Source: BRH-c32 sp041674625
GTDB lineage: Bacteria > Bacteroidota > Ignavibacteria > Ignavibacteriales > Melioribacteraceae
DNA: 64,000 nt
Assembly: GCA_041674625.1 (NCBI GenBank)
Contig: JBAYVI010000002.1
Location: 32,368-96,367 of the forward strand
Direction of reading: 5' to 3'
Position numbers and translations under genes: made by a program. Of this stretch, positions 1-9,542 are shown piece after piece. Positions within the stretch are counted from its first letter, which is position 1. The number at the start of each line of letters is the position of its first letter. The notes under the pieces were generated by a model. The model made no database searches. It saw only the letters and a list, made by a program, of their open reading frames with translations, and was not told where the DNA came from.

Positions 1-1254
1 TACATTCAGTGGTCCATATAGGTCCTCGGCATCGTACCAACCGCCAACATTTAGAACTGCAGTTTTTATATTATTGAAATGAGGTAATATGTTTCTATCT
101 TTCCAAAAAGTATCATAAGTGCCATGTTTCATCATTTCATTCCAGAATGGTAGATTCCCTTTGAAATATTTTTCATTCCAATTTTTAAGTGGTCCGGTTT
201 GTAAGAAAAAGGAATACAAATCTGGTGAAGGATATTCTAAAACGCTTGTTGTTTCATCCGTTGTTGGGTTTATCCTTTTGGCTCCATTTGTTCTAAAAAA
301 ATTTACCGACTCCAATAAGTAAAATGCACCATTACGATGGAAATCATCTCCAATAAATATATCTGCCGGAGGAGCTTGAGGACATATTGCAACCAATGCG
401 GGATGATTTGAAAGAGCTCCCATTAAAGAATAAAATGCAGGATATGAGAAGCCATACATACCAACTTTACCATTATTATTAGGAATATTTTTCAACAACC
501 AATCAATAGTATCGTATGTATCGATGCTTTCATCTATATCAAAATTATTTTTGTTCAGCAATAATGGGCGCATATCAACAAATTCTCCTTCGGACATGAA
601 TTTTCCACGGACATCCTGGTAGGCAAAAATAAATCCGCTTTCTGCAAAACCTAAATATGTACCCATCCAGAATTTGTATTCATTTTCTCCATAAGGAGCT
701 ATACCATAAGGGGTACGCCTTATTAAAAAGGGATATGATTTTGATTGATCAACCGGAATATAAACAATTGTTTTTAACTTCACTCCGTCGCGCATCGGAA
801 TATCAAATTCACGCTTTGTATAATTTGCCAAATTAAATGAGAGATGCAGAGATTTTTGATTTTTTGGATTGAGTTCGTAATTTTTTTTATAAGCTTGGCT
901 TGCATTTTCTCGTTGTCCTGCAATCATATAAGCTTCGCCCATACTATCCCAGCAGTTAGATTTATTAGGAAAAGATTCAATATTTAGTTTGAAGATTTCG
1001 ATAGCTTCGGAATATCTTTTTGCATTAAGAAGTTGGTAGCCAAGATTATTAAGTTCATTTTCCGTGAGATCATATGAAGTTGAATCTGTATTTTTTATTA
1101 GTCGGTACTGACTGACGGCAGCGCTTATTCCCTTACTATTGATGGTTTCAATAAGTACTGAAGAGATTTTTATTTTCTGTTTATCCTGAGAATGAATAGA
1201 TGAGGCTAGGAATAACATTACAAATAGGGACAATATTTTTACGAGTTTTTTCAT
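1..1254 (-). CDS. CocE/NonD-type serine hydrolase (peptidase S15 family), 3' end cut by window
   Basis: This reading frame is open to the left edge, so the C-terminus is missing; 418 codons are visible. Residues 1-22 form a signal peptide, so the protein is exported. Residues about 66-130 look like a pair of TPR repeats. From about 148 an alpha/beta-hydrolase starts with the family pattern I-P-M-R-D-G. The nucleophile is probably Ser270 in G-F-S-Y-P-A, the form typical of CocE/X-Pro dipeptidyl-peptidase S15 hydrolases. The visible end contains the conserved G-G-W-Y-D segment. Family members hydrolyse acyl esters or X-Pro peptides; the substrate here is unknown. A TPR segment in front of an S15 hydrolase is unusual. 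It is read away from the decayed genes to its right. Confidence 0.8.
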   Translation of the reverse strand, partial: MKKLVKILSLFVMLFLASSIHSQDKQKIKISSVLIETINSKGISAAVSQYRLIKNTDSTSYDLTENELNNLGYQLLNAKRYSEAIEIFKLNIESFPNKSNCWDSMGEAYMIAGQRENASQAYKKNYELNPKNQKSLHLSFNLANYTKREFDIPMRDGVKLKTIVYIPVDQSKSYPFLIRRTPYGIAPYGENEYKFWMGTYLGFAESGFIFAYQDVRGKFMSEGEFVDMRPLLLNKNNFDIDESIDTYDTIDWLLKNIPNNNGKVGMYGFSYPAFYSLMGALSNHPALVAICPQAPPADIFIGDDFHRNGAFYLLESVNFFRTNGAKRINPTTDETTSVLEYPSPDLYSFFLQTGPLKNWNEKYFKGNLPFWNEMMKHGTYDTFWKDRNILPHFNNIKTAVLNVGGWYDAEDLYGPLNV

Positions 1255-1277
1255 TTTAAGTATATATAGGTTATAAA

Positions 1278-1433
1278 TTATTTTTCCGTTGCTTTATAAT
1301 TCGGCTCCCAAACTGCATTCAATATTTTCCATTCTATCTGCATCGGCGCTATACCATCCTTCAATATAATTTGCAATAGTTTCTTTGGTTGAAAGTGAAT
1401 CTTGCTTTGTTTGAGATTTTGTGACCGATTTGT
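1278..1433 (-). pseudogene. Remnant of a lumazine-binding-like (NTF2-fold) protein
   Basis: A short minus-strand frame reads N-Y-I-E-G-W-Y-S-A-D-A-D-R-M-E and then N-A-V-W-E-P-N-Y-K before a stop at 1278-1280. The first part resembles the start, and the second the end, of the putative lumazine-binding (Lumazine_bd_2) family of about 130-150 residues. The middle would therefore be deleted. It abuts the stop of the decayed serine hydrolase gene next to it. Family assignment is by pattern recognition only. Confidence 0.4.
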
Positions 1434-2115
1434 TATTGAATTAATTCAATCTTATGATCGACACCAACAGTGAAGAATTTCTTTTCAGTTTCTGCATAAA
1501 GACGATTATTTGTTGTTAAAGATTGAGAATGAAAGATAAAATTCTCGGGTGTTATTTTAACACGGCCAAAGTGATAAAGTCTATTACTGTTGTTTAATTT
1601 GCTAACATAATGGCCAACATATTTTTCTAGAATAGTGTTGGCAATATTTACTTTTGGTTTACTTTCATTGAACTTATAGTCTGGTTCAACTTCTTCATCA
1701 TGTTTTACATTAAATAGAATATGATTTACATCTCCATCAACATACACTTGAGATGGATCTCTGTTTGTTATAAAGATAGTAGTAATATTTTGTTCGGGGA
1801 AAAAAGTTTTGCAATTGCAAATCCTGTGAACTGTTTTGCAATAGAAGCATAGTCGCATATTGTTGATGTTGTAAAAGGAATATTGTTTTCTATATCTGCA
1901 AAACCGAATCCCTTTTTATAAACGACATTTCCATTTGCAATTATTGCAACAGCAAGTCCTCCGGCAATGTTAGGGTTATTCAAACTAGTATAAATGCTGT
2001 CAATCTTTTATATTTTTTGGTTATCAATTTTCAACGATTGACAGAAAATGTTTTGGACAGTGAATAAACCGATAATAAACGCTAGTAAATATTTTCTTTT
2101 TATAATTACTACCAT
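1433..2115 (-). pseudogene. Decayed beta-lactamase-like serine hydrolase
   Basis: The frame from the ATG at 2113-2115 encodes a signal peptide, then hits an in-frame TAA about 36 codons in. It continues in the same frame with a typical beta-lactamase/penicillin-binding start (G-G-L-A-V-A-I-I) and the S-I-A-K catalytic tetrad motif. After about position 1800 the frame changes, the central part including the Y-x-N and H-x-G motifs is missing, and a C-terminal domain ends at 1433. One nonsense mutation, one frameshift and one large internal deletion make it nonfunctional. It is a fifth relative of the four intact serine hydrolases at 17.6-20 and 33.4-35.6 kb, though less similar to them than they are to each other. 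Confidence 0.65.
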
Positions 2116-2185
2116 GTAAAAATATTTTTCTCTTTTCATTAATTGATCTCACAATGTGATTATTCATGTGTTTACAACAATTAGT

Positions 2186-2560
2186 TCAATTTTTAATACA
2201 ACGAATCGAAGCAGCATCATCCGGATGAAAATTACCAATTGTCATTTTAGATTCTGTACTTCTTAGTAATATTACCGTTACTTCATATTGTGAAAGATCT
2301 CCTGTTGAAGATGAAAAGGATATGTTCTCTTTAATCCATTGAAACACATTGGTAAAATCGTACATTCCTGCAGGTAAGGCACTAAATCCACTTTCGTTAG
2401 TAGCGCCGGTAATGGAGCCGAAGTTGTAAGTATTGGAACTGTTGCTAGCGTAGGTATATCAGCAATACTCCCTTTGCATGAAACAGAACAAATTGAAAAA
2501 GCTATTTTTGCAATACTTATAAGATTCTTAGAATGCATATAAACTCCATTGATTAACAAT
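2186..2560 (-). pseudogene. Remnant of a FISUMP-domain lipoprotein
   Basis: Two overlapping minus-strand frames together resemble the C-terminal half of the Fibrobacter succinogenes major paralogous domain. One contains G-A-T-N-E-S-G-F-S-A-L-P-A-G, the other ends D-D-A-A-S-I-R-C-I-K-N before the stop at 2186-2188. The N-terminal half, including the W-H-L-P-S region present in the intact neighbour, is absent or out of frame. It lies just downstream of the intact FISUMP gene on the same strand, so it is probably a decayed tandem copy. Confidence 0.45.
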
Positions 2561-2562
2561 AT

Positions 2563-3234
2563 TTATGGATTCTTTACATACCTAACCGCAAACGCTATTC
2601 CGGAAGTTTTATCTATTGGACTTACTTCCGAAATTACATTTACGCTATTATGATATATATAAACACAAAATGGATCTTTAGCACTATTTGCTGTCCCCCA
2701 ATAAGAACCATGTTTGCCAAGATCATAATAAATTCCATCCGGGCCTCTAAATCCGCTGCCCACTGCTGTTAATCCGGACGAATTTGTTGCGCCAGTGTTT
2801 GGGCTATTCCATCTTATAGTTCCGGTTTCTTTTAGGTTTCCACCTGCAGCACCAGAACCCCCTTGTGCATTAATTAATTCTTCCCATTCTTCTTTTGACG
2901 GTAAATGCCAACCATCCGGGGTTGCTTCTACAGCCGCATTCCATGTGTATAATCTTCCATATGCTGTCGAATTACTTGTATTGTTTTCGTAAACATAAAT
3001 GCCCTGCAACGTTTGCCCAGTTTGAGATTTTTGAGCTTTGAAATTTTCTATCATCCAATACTTATTGCCTATTTTTTTTGCCTGATATGTATTTCCATCT
3101 ATATCAGTAAATGTAATGTTTGGTTCTGCATTTGGTGTTACAATTTCGTTATCGGTTGTTTTGCTATTGCACGCCCAGATACTGAATGCAATGAGAAACA
3201 CCAACAGTATCAATAATATTTTTTCGATTCTCAT
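2563..3234 (-). CDS. FISUMP-domain lipoprotein
   Basis: The product starts with a lipoprotein signal whose lipobox ends I-W-A-C, so it should be anchored in the cell envelope. The rest is one Fibrobacter succinogenes major paralogous domain (TIGR02145 type), marked by F-T-D-I-D-G-N-T-Y, K-Y-W-M-I-E-N, Y-G-R-L-Y-T-W-N-A-A, G-W-H-L-P-S-K-E-E-W and a final A-V-R-Y-V-K. The domain is common in Bacteroidota and Fibrobacter surface proteins; its biochemical role is not established. I chose the second methionine (3234) because it gives a compact lipoprotein signal; an in-frame ATG at 3267 would add 11 residues. It follows the two PD40 lipoprotein genes on the same strand and may be co-transcribed with them. 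Confidence 0.75.
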   Translation of the reverse strand: MRIEKILLILLVFLIAFSIWACNSKTTDNEIVTPNAEPNITFTDIDGNTYQAKKIGNKYWMIENFKAQKSQTGQTLQGIYVYENNTSNSTAYGRLYTWNAAVEATPDGWHLPSKEEWEELINAQGGSGAAGGNLKETGTIRWNSPNTGATNSSGLTAVGSGFRGPDGIYYDLGKHGSYWGTANSAKDPFCVYIYHNSVNVISEVSPIDKTSGIAFAVRYVKNP

Positions 3235-3303
3235 TTTTGTCTCTATTTTTTTAAACACTGTTCTCATATTCTTTTAATCTCTTGTATAAATGAGTTCGTG
3301 AGA

Positions 3304-4260
3304 TCAATTATTTTTCAATACTTCTATTGAACTTGCATCAACCCAGTATGGAGTATAGCCATTATCTCCTTGTTTTAGCGATGTAAAAAAGAAATATCTT
3401 CCATCGGGAGTAATTAACGGGCAGCAATCTTCATTACCGGTATTAATTTTTGCCGAAAGATTAATTGGCGTATTCCATTTTTCATCGGCACCTCTATAGC
3501 TGATGTACATATCAGACATTCCAAATCCCCCCCCTTTGTTCGATTCGAAAATCATAAACCTTTCATCCGGATCTACATATCCAACTACTTCTCCAATATT
3601 TTCTAAGCTTAATGGTGATGCAAGCTTTTCTGGCTGAATGTATTGCCCGTTAACAAATTTAGAGATATAAATATCCGCGGTAGGCCAATTATAACCGCTC
3701 CCTTGTAACATCGCAAAATAGATATTCTTATTTTTTGAGATATGAAATGAGGTTACTATTCCAGAATTTTGAGGTAGGGGAATATTCAGCGCAGCCGGTT
3801 CGCTCCATCCTGTGGAGATTCTAGTAACTTTGAAAATAAATTTACCAGGTCTTCTCGAATAGAAATATAAAGTATCTTTACTCTGCAAAAATTTTGCGTC
3901 GCTATCGTAATTGGTTGTTGAAAATGGAGCTTTCTGTGGAGCTGACCATTGCCCGTTAATTATTTTTGTGTACCAAATTTCATGAACTTCGCTACTTCTA
4001 ATATATTTTGTAAAATACATCTCGTTGCCATCGGGTGAAAATGTTGGAGAACTGCGCCACCACCAGCCTCCATTTGCTAAATAGGAATTACTAGGTGCAA
4101 ACTTAACAGGGTTATTACCTGGCGGAGTTTGACCTAAATATTGACCGCTAATTTCTGTTGGATTTGTAATAGGTTCTGAAGTAGATTCTTTTTTACAAGT
4201 GAAACATATAAATAGTATAAGAATCATTACTAAGCTGGTTTTCATTTTGTCACCAATCAT
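3304..4260 (-). CDS. PD40 beta-propeller lipoprotein
   Basis: The N-terminus is a lipoprotein signal with the Cys in F-T-C-K-K-E, followed by a short acidic-Pro linker. The body carries PD40 (WD40-like, TolB-type) blades with the diagnostic pattern F-S-P-D-G-N-E-M-Y-F-T and P-D-G-R-Y-F-F-F-T-S. Such propellers usually bind other envelope proteins or glycans; no enzyme motif is seen. The start at 4260 is favoured by a GAGGAA ribosome binding site that lies right after the stop of the upstream propeller gene, only 10 bases away, so the two are probably translationally coupled. An in-frame ATG at 4245 is an alternative. Confidence 0.75.
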   Translation of the reverse strand: MIGDKMKTSLVMILILFICFTCKKESTSEPITNPTEISGQYLGQTPPGNNPVKFAPSNSYLANGGWWWRSSPTFSPDGNEMYFTKYIRSSEVHEIWYTKIINGQWSAPQKAPFSTTNYDSDAKFLQSKDTLYFYSRRPGKFIFKVTRISTGWSEPAALNIPLPQNSGIVTSFHISKNKNIYFAMLQGSGYNWPTADIYISKFVNGQYIQPEKLASPLSLENIGEVVGYVDPDERFMIFESNKGGGFGMSDMYISYRGADEKWNTPINLSAKINTGNEDCCPLITPDGRYFFFTSLKQGDNGYTPYWVDASSIEVLKNN

Positions 4261-4270
4261 TTTTTATTCC

Positions 4271-5218
4271 TCAATTATTTTTAGGCTTCCATGATGGGAA
4301 TGCCGAAGTTGAATTACCTGATGAAAAAGTTAATCTCTTCTGTCCGCTTCCATCTGCGTTCATAATGTAAATTTCAGTATGGCGTTCAGCGGATAATTCA
4401 GAATCATAAACTATTCTTAAACCATCTGGAGACCATCGAGGCGCAGTATCTATTGCATTATTATTTGTCAACTCTATATCATTTGTTCCATCAGAATTCA
4501 TAACATATATTTCAAATGTATTATATTCCCCTGTATTATAAGCAGAATAAAGAATTTTGCTTCCATTAGCTGAGAATTCAGGACCTTGTTCGTTCTTTTG
4601 AGTGCTTGTTATTTTTTGCTGATTACTTCCATCCGTATTAATTGTATAAATTTCGTAATTGCCGGTTTTATTCGAAACGTAGATTAATTTATTTCCATCG
4701 GGGGACCATTTAGATTGGTATCCTTCCATTATAAATTTTGGATTACTTCCGTCGGAATTCATTATCCAAATATCTGTTCGGTAATTTTCGCTGGGATATT
4801 GCCGGGTAAAAGTTATTCTTGTTCCATCCGGAGACCAGTGAGGAAACATATCGTAAACATTAGCAGATGTTGTTAATCTAGACAATCCGCTCCCATCAGA
4901 GTTGAAAGAATAAATAGAAATTGTTGATTGATTTAACCAACCCCAGGTTGCAATTTTCTTTCCATCGGCCGACCAGTTTGGCATATTTAATCCAACACCA
5001 TTGGCAGACATGAGTAATGTGTTTTCATTACCATCAGAATTTACTGTGTATATTTTGAACATATGCGAACCATCAGCCGGCATGAAAGTAAAAGCAATGT
5101 CACCCGGAATTATTGCAACGGGCAATGGAGTAGGTTCGCTGGCTGTTTCTTTTTGACACGATACATTTACAGCAATAGTTATTGCCAATATTATTACGGT
5201 TACTATTCTAAGTTTCAT
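4271..5218 (-). CDS. TolB-like PD40 beta-propeller lipoprotein
   Basis: The protein has a lipoprotein signal ending V-S-C-Q-K-E and then six or seven repeated blades with the pattern P-x-W-S-P-D-G-x-x-I and Y-x-M-N-S-D-G-S/T-N. This arrangement is typical of TolB-type and DUF5050/PD40 propellers. It is shorter than TolB and lacks the TolB N-terminal domain, so it is not called tolB. The start is set at 5218, where the signal peptide begins; an upstream in-frame ATG at 5275 would add a non-signal extension. Its leader (C-Q-K-E-T-A-S-E-P) is close to that of the next gene (C-K-K-E-S-T-S-E-P), suggesting that the pair arose by duplication. Confidence 0.75.
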   Translation of the reverse strand: MKLRIVTVIILAITIAVNVSCQKETASEPTPLPVAIIPGDIAFTFMPADGSHMFKIYTVNSDGNENTLLMSANGVGLNMPNWSADGKKIATWGWLNQSTISIYSFNSDGSGLSRLTTSANVYDMFPHWSPDGTRITFTRQYPSENYRTDIWIMNSDGSNPKFIMEGYQSKWSPDGNKLIYVSNKTGNYEIYTINTDGSNQQKITSTQKNEQGPEFSANGSKILYSAYNTGEYNTFEIYVMNSDGTNDIELTNNNAIDTAPRWSPDGLRIVYDSELSAERHTEIYIMNADGSGQKRLTFSSGNSTSAFPSWKPKNN

Positions 5219-5331
5219 AGATAACACCTTTTGGTTATGGATATTTGACGCTAAACTAAATGATTGGTTAAGCACTTTAAAAGGCTTCTTCGTAGGTGGT
5301 TAAAATTGAGCGTGAAGTGAGTAAAATAAAA

Positions 5332-6543
5332 TTAAAAAGAAATATTCATTTCATTTACAGACTTAATTATTTCTCCATTTTCTATCAACATTCCTATAAT
5401 ACCAAAGGAAAAATCTCCGGTAGTAGTATTTGAATTTCCACCGATGAAACCGGTTACAAGAATGCCTTTTGAAACTTCTTTCAACAACTGTTCAAAAGAT
5501 TTAGTACCATATTCAAGAACTATATTTGAGGGTGAAGAAGTTGTAGGTTCTAATCCAAGTTTTTTACCATAATAGTTATCTATAAAGTAATTTTTAAGAA
5601 CTCCCTTATCAATCATCACCCTTTTTTTTGCGGCTATTCCATCACCATCATATAAACGGGACCCAAGCCCTTTTACAATGAATGGATCATCAATTAAAGT
5701 CAGTTTTTCAGAGGCAATCTTTTTTCCCAGCATGCCATCAAGAAAGGAACTCTTCTGCTGAATAGAACGTGCGGTCATTGCGCCGCTGAACATACCAAGC
5801 AGTCTTGCGCTTACACGGTTTTCAACAAGCATCTGGTACTTACCGGATTCAATTTTTTTCTGACCGATTTTTCTCAACGCTCTTTGAGCAGCTTCTTTTC
5901 CTAAATATTCTGCCGAAGGAATTTCATTTCGCAATCTTGTGGTAACAAAACAATAGTCTTCTGGTCTACCGCCGCCGGAATCATTAACAGTAACTTCAGC
6001 GCCGGCACTAAAAGAGGTCCCTTTGCTTTCACCCGTAAATCCATTACTATGAATTCGTGTTGTCTCGTAAAAAGAATCTGAGTAGCTTGAAGTTGATGAA
6101 ATAATTTGATCACTTACAGCCATTGCAGCTTCTTCAATTTGTGACGCAAGTTTAACTCTATCGGCAGAATCTATCTTTTCATATGATTCATCTCTTAATT
6201 TCAAATCCAGTGCTAAATTTGTTGGGTAGTAACTCGGATCAACAAGAGAACGAAATTTATCTGTCGTTAAATATTTCGTTCCGGCAACTGCCTCTTCAAT
6301 AAATTTTGTTAAAGAATCTTTTCGAAGATCGTTTGTTGAGTGGCTTGAGTATTTATGATTGAGATATACTTGCAAATTTAATCCGTTTTGAGTGGACTCT
6401 TGAAGCTTTTCTAATTTTTTATTTCGATACTCAATTTCAATATCGCGACTATTATATATTGAAACTACCGATTCATCTGCTCCGCATTTCAGAGAGTATT
6501 TAATAGACCAATCTGCTAGTTCTAATCTTTTTTTATTATCCAT
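5332..6543 (-). CDS. TldE/PmbA family metalloprotease subunit
   Basis: The 403-residue product matches the PmbA/TldE half of the TldD-TldE protease. It has an N-terminal domain with A-D-E-S-V-V-S-I-Y and the E-I-E-Y-R-N-K-K-L motif, and a C-terminal domain with G-K-K-I-A-S-E and L-Y-D-G-D-G. As in known TldE proteins there is no HExxxH zinc motif; that lies in the partner encoded just upstream. TldD/E degrades unfolded peptides and matures some ribosomally made peptides such as microcins. No signal peptide is seen. An AGAAGGAG ribosome binding site precedes the ATG, and the gene starts 33 bases after the end of tldD. Confidence 0.85.
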   Translation of the reverse strand: MDNKKRLELADWSIKYSLKCGADESVVSIYNSRDIEIEYRNKKLEKLQESTQNGLNLQVYLNHKYSSHSTNDLRKDSLTKFIEEAVAGTKYLTTDKFRSLVDPSYYPTNLALDLKLRDESYEKIDSADRVKLASQIEEAAMAVSDQIISSTSSYSDSFYETTRIHSNGFTGESKGTSFSAGAEVTVNDSGGGRPEDYCFVTTRLRNEIPSAEYLGKEAAQRALRKIGQKKIESGKYQMLVENRVSARLLGMFSGAMTARSIQQKSSFLDGMLGKKIASEKLTLIDDPFIVKGLGSRLYDGDGIAAKKRVMIDKGVLKNYFIDNYYGKKLGLEPTTSSPSNIVLEYGTKSFEQLLKEVSKGILVTGFIGGNSNTTTGDFSFGIIGMLIENGEIIKSVNEMNISF

Positions 6544-6576
6544 TGTAAACTCCTTCTATTTTCTCGAATGAAATTA

Positions 6577-8127
6577 TTAACGTTTAACTCCACCAACAGT
6601 AATCTTAGAAACCTTTACTGTAGGTAAACCCATCGAAACTGGAACACCCTGCCCGTTTTTACCGCAGGTACTTTCACCTTCTGCCATCGCAAAATCATCT
6701 GCAACCATTACTATATCCTTTAACACTTGCGGACCGTTCCCGATGATATTAATATCTTTAATGGGTTTAGTTAATTTTCCATCTTCAATTAAGAATCCCG
6801 ATTTAACATAAAAAGTAAAATCGCCGGCACCAACAAACACCTGCCCGTTTGTAAAAGTCTCGGCGTAAATGCCCTTCTTAACACTTGAAATTATTTCTTC
6901 TTTTTTGTGTGGACCGGGAAGCATATAAGTATTTCTCATTCTTGGCAGCGGGGCAAACTGAAACGATTGCCTTCTTCCACTTCCAGTAGATTTTTGCTTA
7001 TAATATTTTGCACTAATTCTATCATGAAGATAACTTTTAAGAATTCCCTTTTCTACCAAGAATGTTTTTTCGGAAAGGTTTCCTTCATCATCAACATTTA
7101 TTGAGCCGCGTAAGTTTGGATTTGTTCCATCATCAACAATAGTCACAAAATTTTCTGCAACCGGCTTTCCTAACTTATCCGCAAAAATTGAAATGTTTTT
7201 TCTATTGAAATCTGCTTCCATTCCATGACCAATTGCTTCATGTAATAATATTCCCGAACTGCCGGCGGCAAGAACAACTTCCATTTCACCAGCCTCCGGT
7301 TTAACAGCATCGAACAAAGCTACAGTTCTTTTAACCGGTTCTGTTGCCAGGCGGTTTATATTCTCAGGTGTAAAAAATTCAATTCCGCGTCTTCCCGAAA
7401 GATCAAAATAATTTTGTTCCCGTTTTCCATTTTGTTCTGCGCTAACCGAAACGGCAATTTGTCCCATCGGCTGATAATCGTAAGTAATATCTCCTTCCGA
7501 AGTTACTACCATTATATATGAGGTATCGTTTGAAAAGGAAACATTTGATTTAATTATGCGCGGGTCGGCGGCAAATACCTTATCATTAATAGTATGCAAA
7601 TAAGGTATTTTCTTATCTACCGCAATCAATTCCCATGGAGTTTCAATTGGATAGTAGCTGGGAATGTTTTTAAGATTCAGCTTTACGGGGGCAATTTTTT
7701 TACTACCGTTTGCAATGTTTGCCGCTGTTTGAGCAGCAAGCTTCATAGAATTTGGAGTAATTTCTTCTGTAAATGAATATCCAGTCTGATCTCCTTTTAA
7801 TACCCTAATACCAACTCCAAACGCAATATTAGTGTAAGCTCTGTTAACAGCTTTGTCTTCCAATCCTATATAGTTGGAAACTTCATGTTGAAAATAGAGA
7901 TCGCAATAATCACCTCCGCGTGAAAGAGCTTCCGAAATAACATTCTGAATGATCTTTTCATCAACGCCAAAATGGTTATAATAATCAGACAATTTCATTG
8001 TCTCCCCTTTAGAAGGAGCAAATGCTTTTGTTAAATCCCCTCTTAGAAAAGAGGGAATAAATGCAACAGCAACTAATCCTTTCGAACCACTTTCAAGAAA
8101 TCTTCTTCGAGAAATCGTTTGACTCAT
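6577..8127 (-). CDS. tldD: TldD family zinc metalloprotease with Tat signal
   Basis: Residues 1-30 contain a twin-arginine signal (S-R-R-R-F-L followed by a hydrophobic stretch), predicting folded export. Residues about 45-516 are a complete TldD: the zinc site H296-E297-A-I-G-H301 sits in L-L-H-E-A-I-G-H-G, and the conserved C-terminal S-T-C-G-K-N-G-Q segment is present. At 516 residues it is slightly longer than the usual 480 because of the leader. It acts as a heterodimer with the TldE encoded next. The start has a strong AAAGGAGG site. An exported TldD beside a TldE without a visible signal is odd; TldE might ride along through the Tat system, but that is inference. Confidence 0.9.
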   Translation of the reverse strand: MSQTISRRRFLESGSKGLVAVAFIPSFLRGDLTKAFAPSKGETMKLSDYYNHFGVDEKIIQNVISEALSRGGDYCDLYFQHEVSNYIGLEDKAVNRAYTNIAFGVGIRVLKGDQTGYSFTEEITPNSMKLAAQTAANIANGSKKIAPVKLNLKNIPSYYPIETPWELIAVDKKIPYLHTINDKVFAADPRIIKSNVSFSNDTSYIMVVTSEGDITYDYQPMGQIAVSVSAEQNGKREQNYFDLSGRRGIEFFTPENINRLATEPVKRTVALFDAVKPEAGEMEVVLAAGSSGILLHEAIGHGMEADFNRKNISIFADKLGKPVAENFVTIVDDGTNPNLRGSINVDDEGNLSEKTFLVEKGILKSYLHDRISAKYYKQKSTGSGRRQSFQFAPLPRMRNTYMLPGPHKKEEIISSVKKGIYAETFTNGQVFVGAGDFTFYVKSGFLIEDGKLTKPIKDINIIGNGPQVLKDIVMVADDFAMAEGESTCGKNGQGVPVSMGLPTVKVSKITVGGVKR

Positions 8128-8465
8128 AATACCTCCTTTAATCTAATGATGTTATAAATAATTTAGCTAACATTATACTTTATAGTAATTGGTGAATTTG
8201 TTTTATAATTATATGGAGAAAAATCTTTTACTTTTTTGATAATAATTTTTATAACAAAAAAATGATTACGAGTCATATAGTGTTAAACTAATTGATTCAG
8301 TAAGCAGAATAAAAACACTTTTCGCAAAAGGCGATATTTTTACGCGAACGGCATAATAATTACAAGTATATCTATTAACTATTGGGGGAAAATTTTTACC
8401 TTTATAGTGTTGTTATTCTTATTTGTAGAATAAAAAATATCTTAAGCCATTAGAGATTTGAAGAA
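8128..8465. promoter_or_regulatory. Divergent intergenic region between tldD and the LytS-type kinase
   Basis: 338 bases separate two outward-facing genes, so both promoters should lie here. The sequence is very AT-rich. I see no ORF, hairpin terminator or recognisable operator and cannot place a promoter with confidence. Confidence 0.4.
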
Positions 8466-9542
8466 ATGAAATTTAGCAGAACAATTGAAGATATATTTTC
8501 CAACCGAAAAAATTATTTTTGGTACGGGCACACAGTATTTTGGTTTATAATACTTGTAGAAAGCACTATGATTAATCCCGAGTCATTAGAAACATTCAGA
8601 AGCTTTAATAGAGTATTACTACCAGCTTTATCGGGATTTATTGTTACCTATTTTTTTAGAGTGCTACTTAAAAAACTCCAGGTTCATAGGTATGCTTTGT
8701 ATTTAATATTCATCGTCACTCTTATATATTCTGTATTAGCTGCGTTAATATGGACTTATTCATATTTTATAATTAGCTACCTAATGAGTGGAGCTTTAGA
8801 TAAAGTACCGTTTTATTTAATGTCTCACTTTTTTGAAATTAATTTTATTACAATTGCTTTATGGTGCGGTCTTTATTTGGGTTATAAAATTTGGGAAGAG
8901 TGGAACAACGAAAAGTACCAATTAGAACACGAGAGGGCTTTATTAAGAACTTCACAATTAGAGATGCTGAAGTACCAGCTTAACCCACATTTTTTGTTTA
9001 ACACACTTAGTTCTTTGCGCGGGTTAATTACAGCTGAACCAATGAGAGCAAGAGAAATGGTTACACAGATTTCAGAATTCTTACGTTACTCTCTTCTTGA
9101 AGGGAAGAACAATGAAGTTCAGCTTATAAAAGAGATTGAGATTATAAAGCTATACTTGAACATAGAGCAAGTAAGATACAATGAAGATTTAGTCGTTGAA
9201 TTTAATATTTCTCCCGAATCAAAAGATTTTATGATACCAATATTTCTTATTCATCCGCTTGTTGAAAATGCCGTAAAGCATGGTATGCAAACTAGTAAAT
9301 TGCCTTTAAATATTTCCATCTATTCTAAAGCCGAAAACAGTACACTCACAATTGAAGTTATTAACTCCGGCAAATGGATTGAGAAAGACAAAAAAATCAA
9401 TACAAATAGTACAGGTATTGGTCTGCAGAATATAAAAAAACGATTAGAGCATTCTTATCTCAATAATCATTCTTTGGAAATGATTAAAAATCAAGATTCC
9501 GTTAAAGTAGTAATTAAAATTAATTTTATAAAATATGAGTAA
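8466..9542 (+). CDS. LytS-type membrane sensor histidine kinase
   Basis: Residues about 20-145 contain four hydrophobic helices that form the membrane sensor. The His_kinase domain follows, with phosphoacceptor His175 in Y-Q-L-N-P-H-F-L-F-N-T-L, and an HATPase with N-A-V-K-H-G and G-I-G-L-Q-N-I motifs. This is the LytS/YpdA class that phosphorylates LytTR regulators. Its last 8 bases overlap the start of the LytTR gene, so the pair is translationally coupled. No dedicated extracellular ligand domain is visible, so the stimulus is unknown. The ATG is preceded by GAAGAA. Confidence 0.92.
   Translation: MKFSRTIEDIFSNRKNYFWYGHTVFWFIILVESTMINPESLETFRSFNRVLLPALSGFIVTYFFRVLLKKLQVHRYALYLIFIVTLIYSVLAALIWTYSYFIISYLMSGALDKVPFYLMSHFFEINFITIALWCGLYLGYKIWEEWNNEKYQLEHERALLRTSQLEMLKYQLNPHFLFNTLSSLRGLITAEPMRAREMVTQISEFLRYSLLEGKNNEVQLIKEIEIIKLYLNIEQVRYNEDLVVEFNISPESKDFMIPIFLIHPLVENAVKHGMQTSKLPLNISIYSKAENSTLTIEVINSGKWIEKDKKINTNSTGIGLQNIKKRLEHSYLNNHSLEMIKNQDSVKVVIKINFIKYE

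Noticed and set aside
119..322. Plus-strand ORF of 67 codons
   Set aside because: It lies antisense to the clear S15 hydrolase frame and has no protein-like features.
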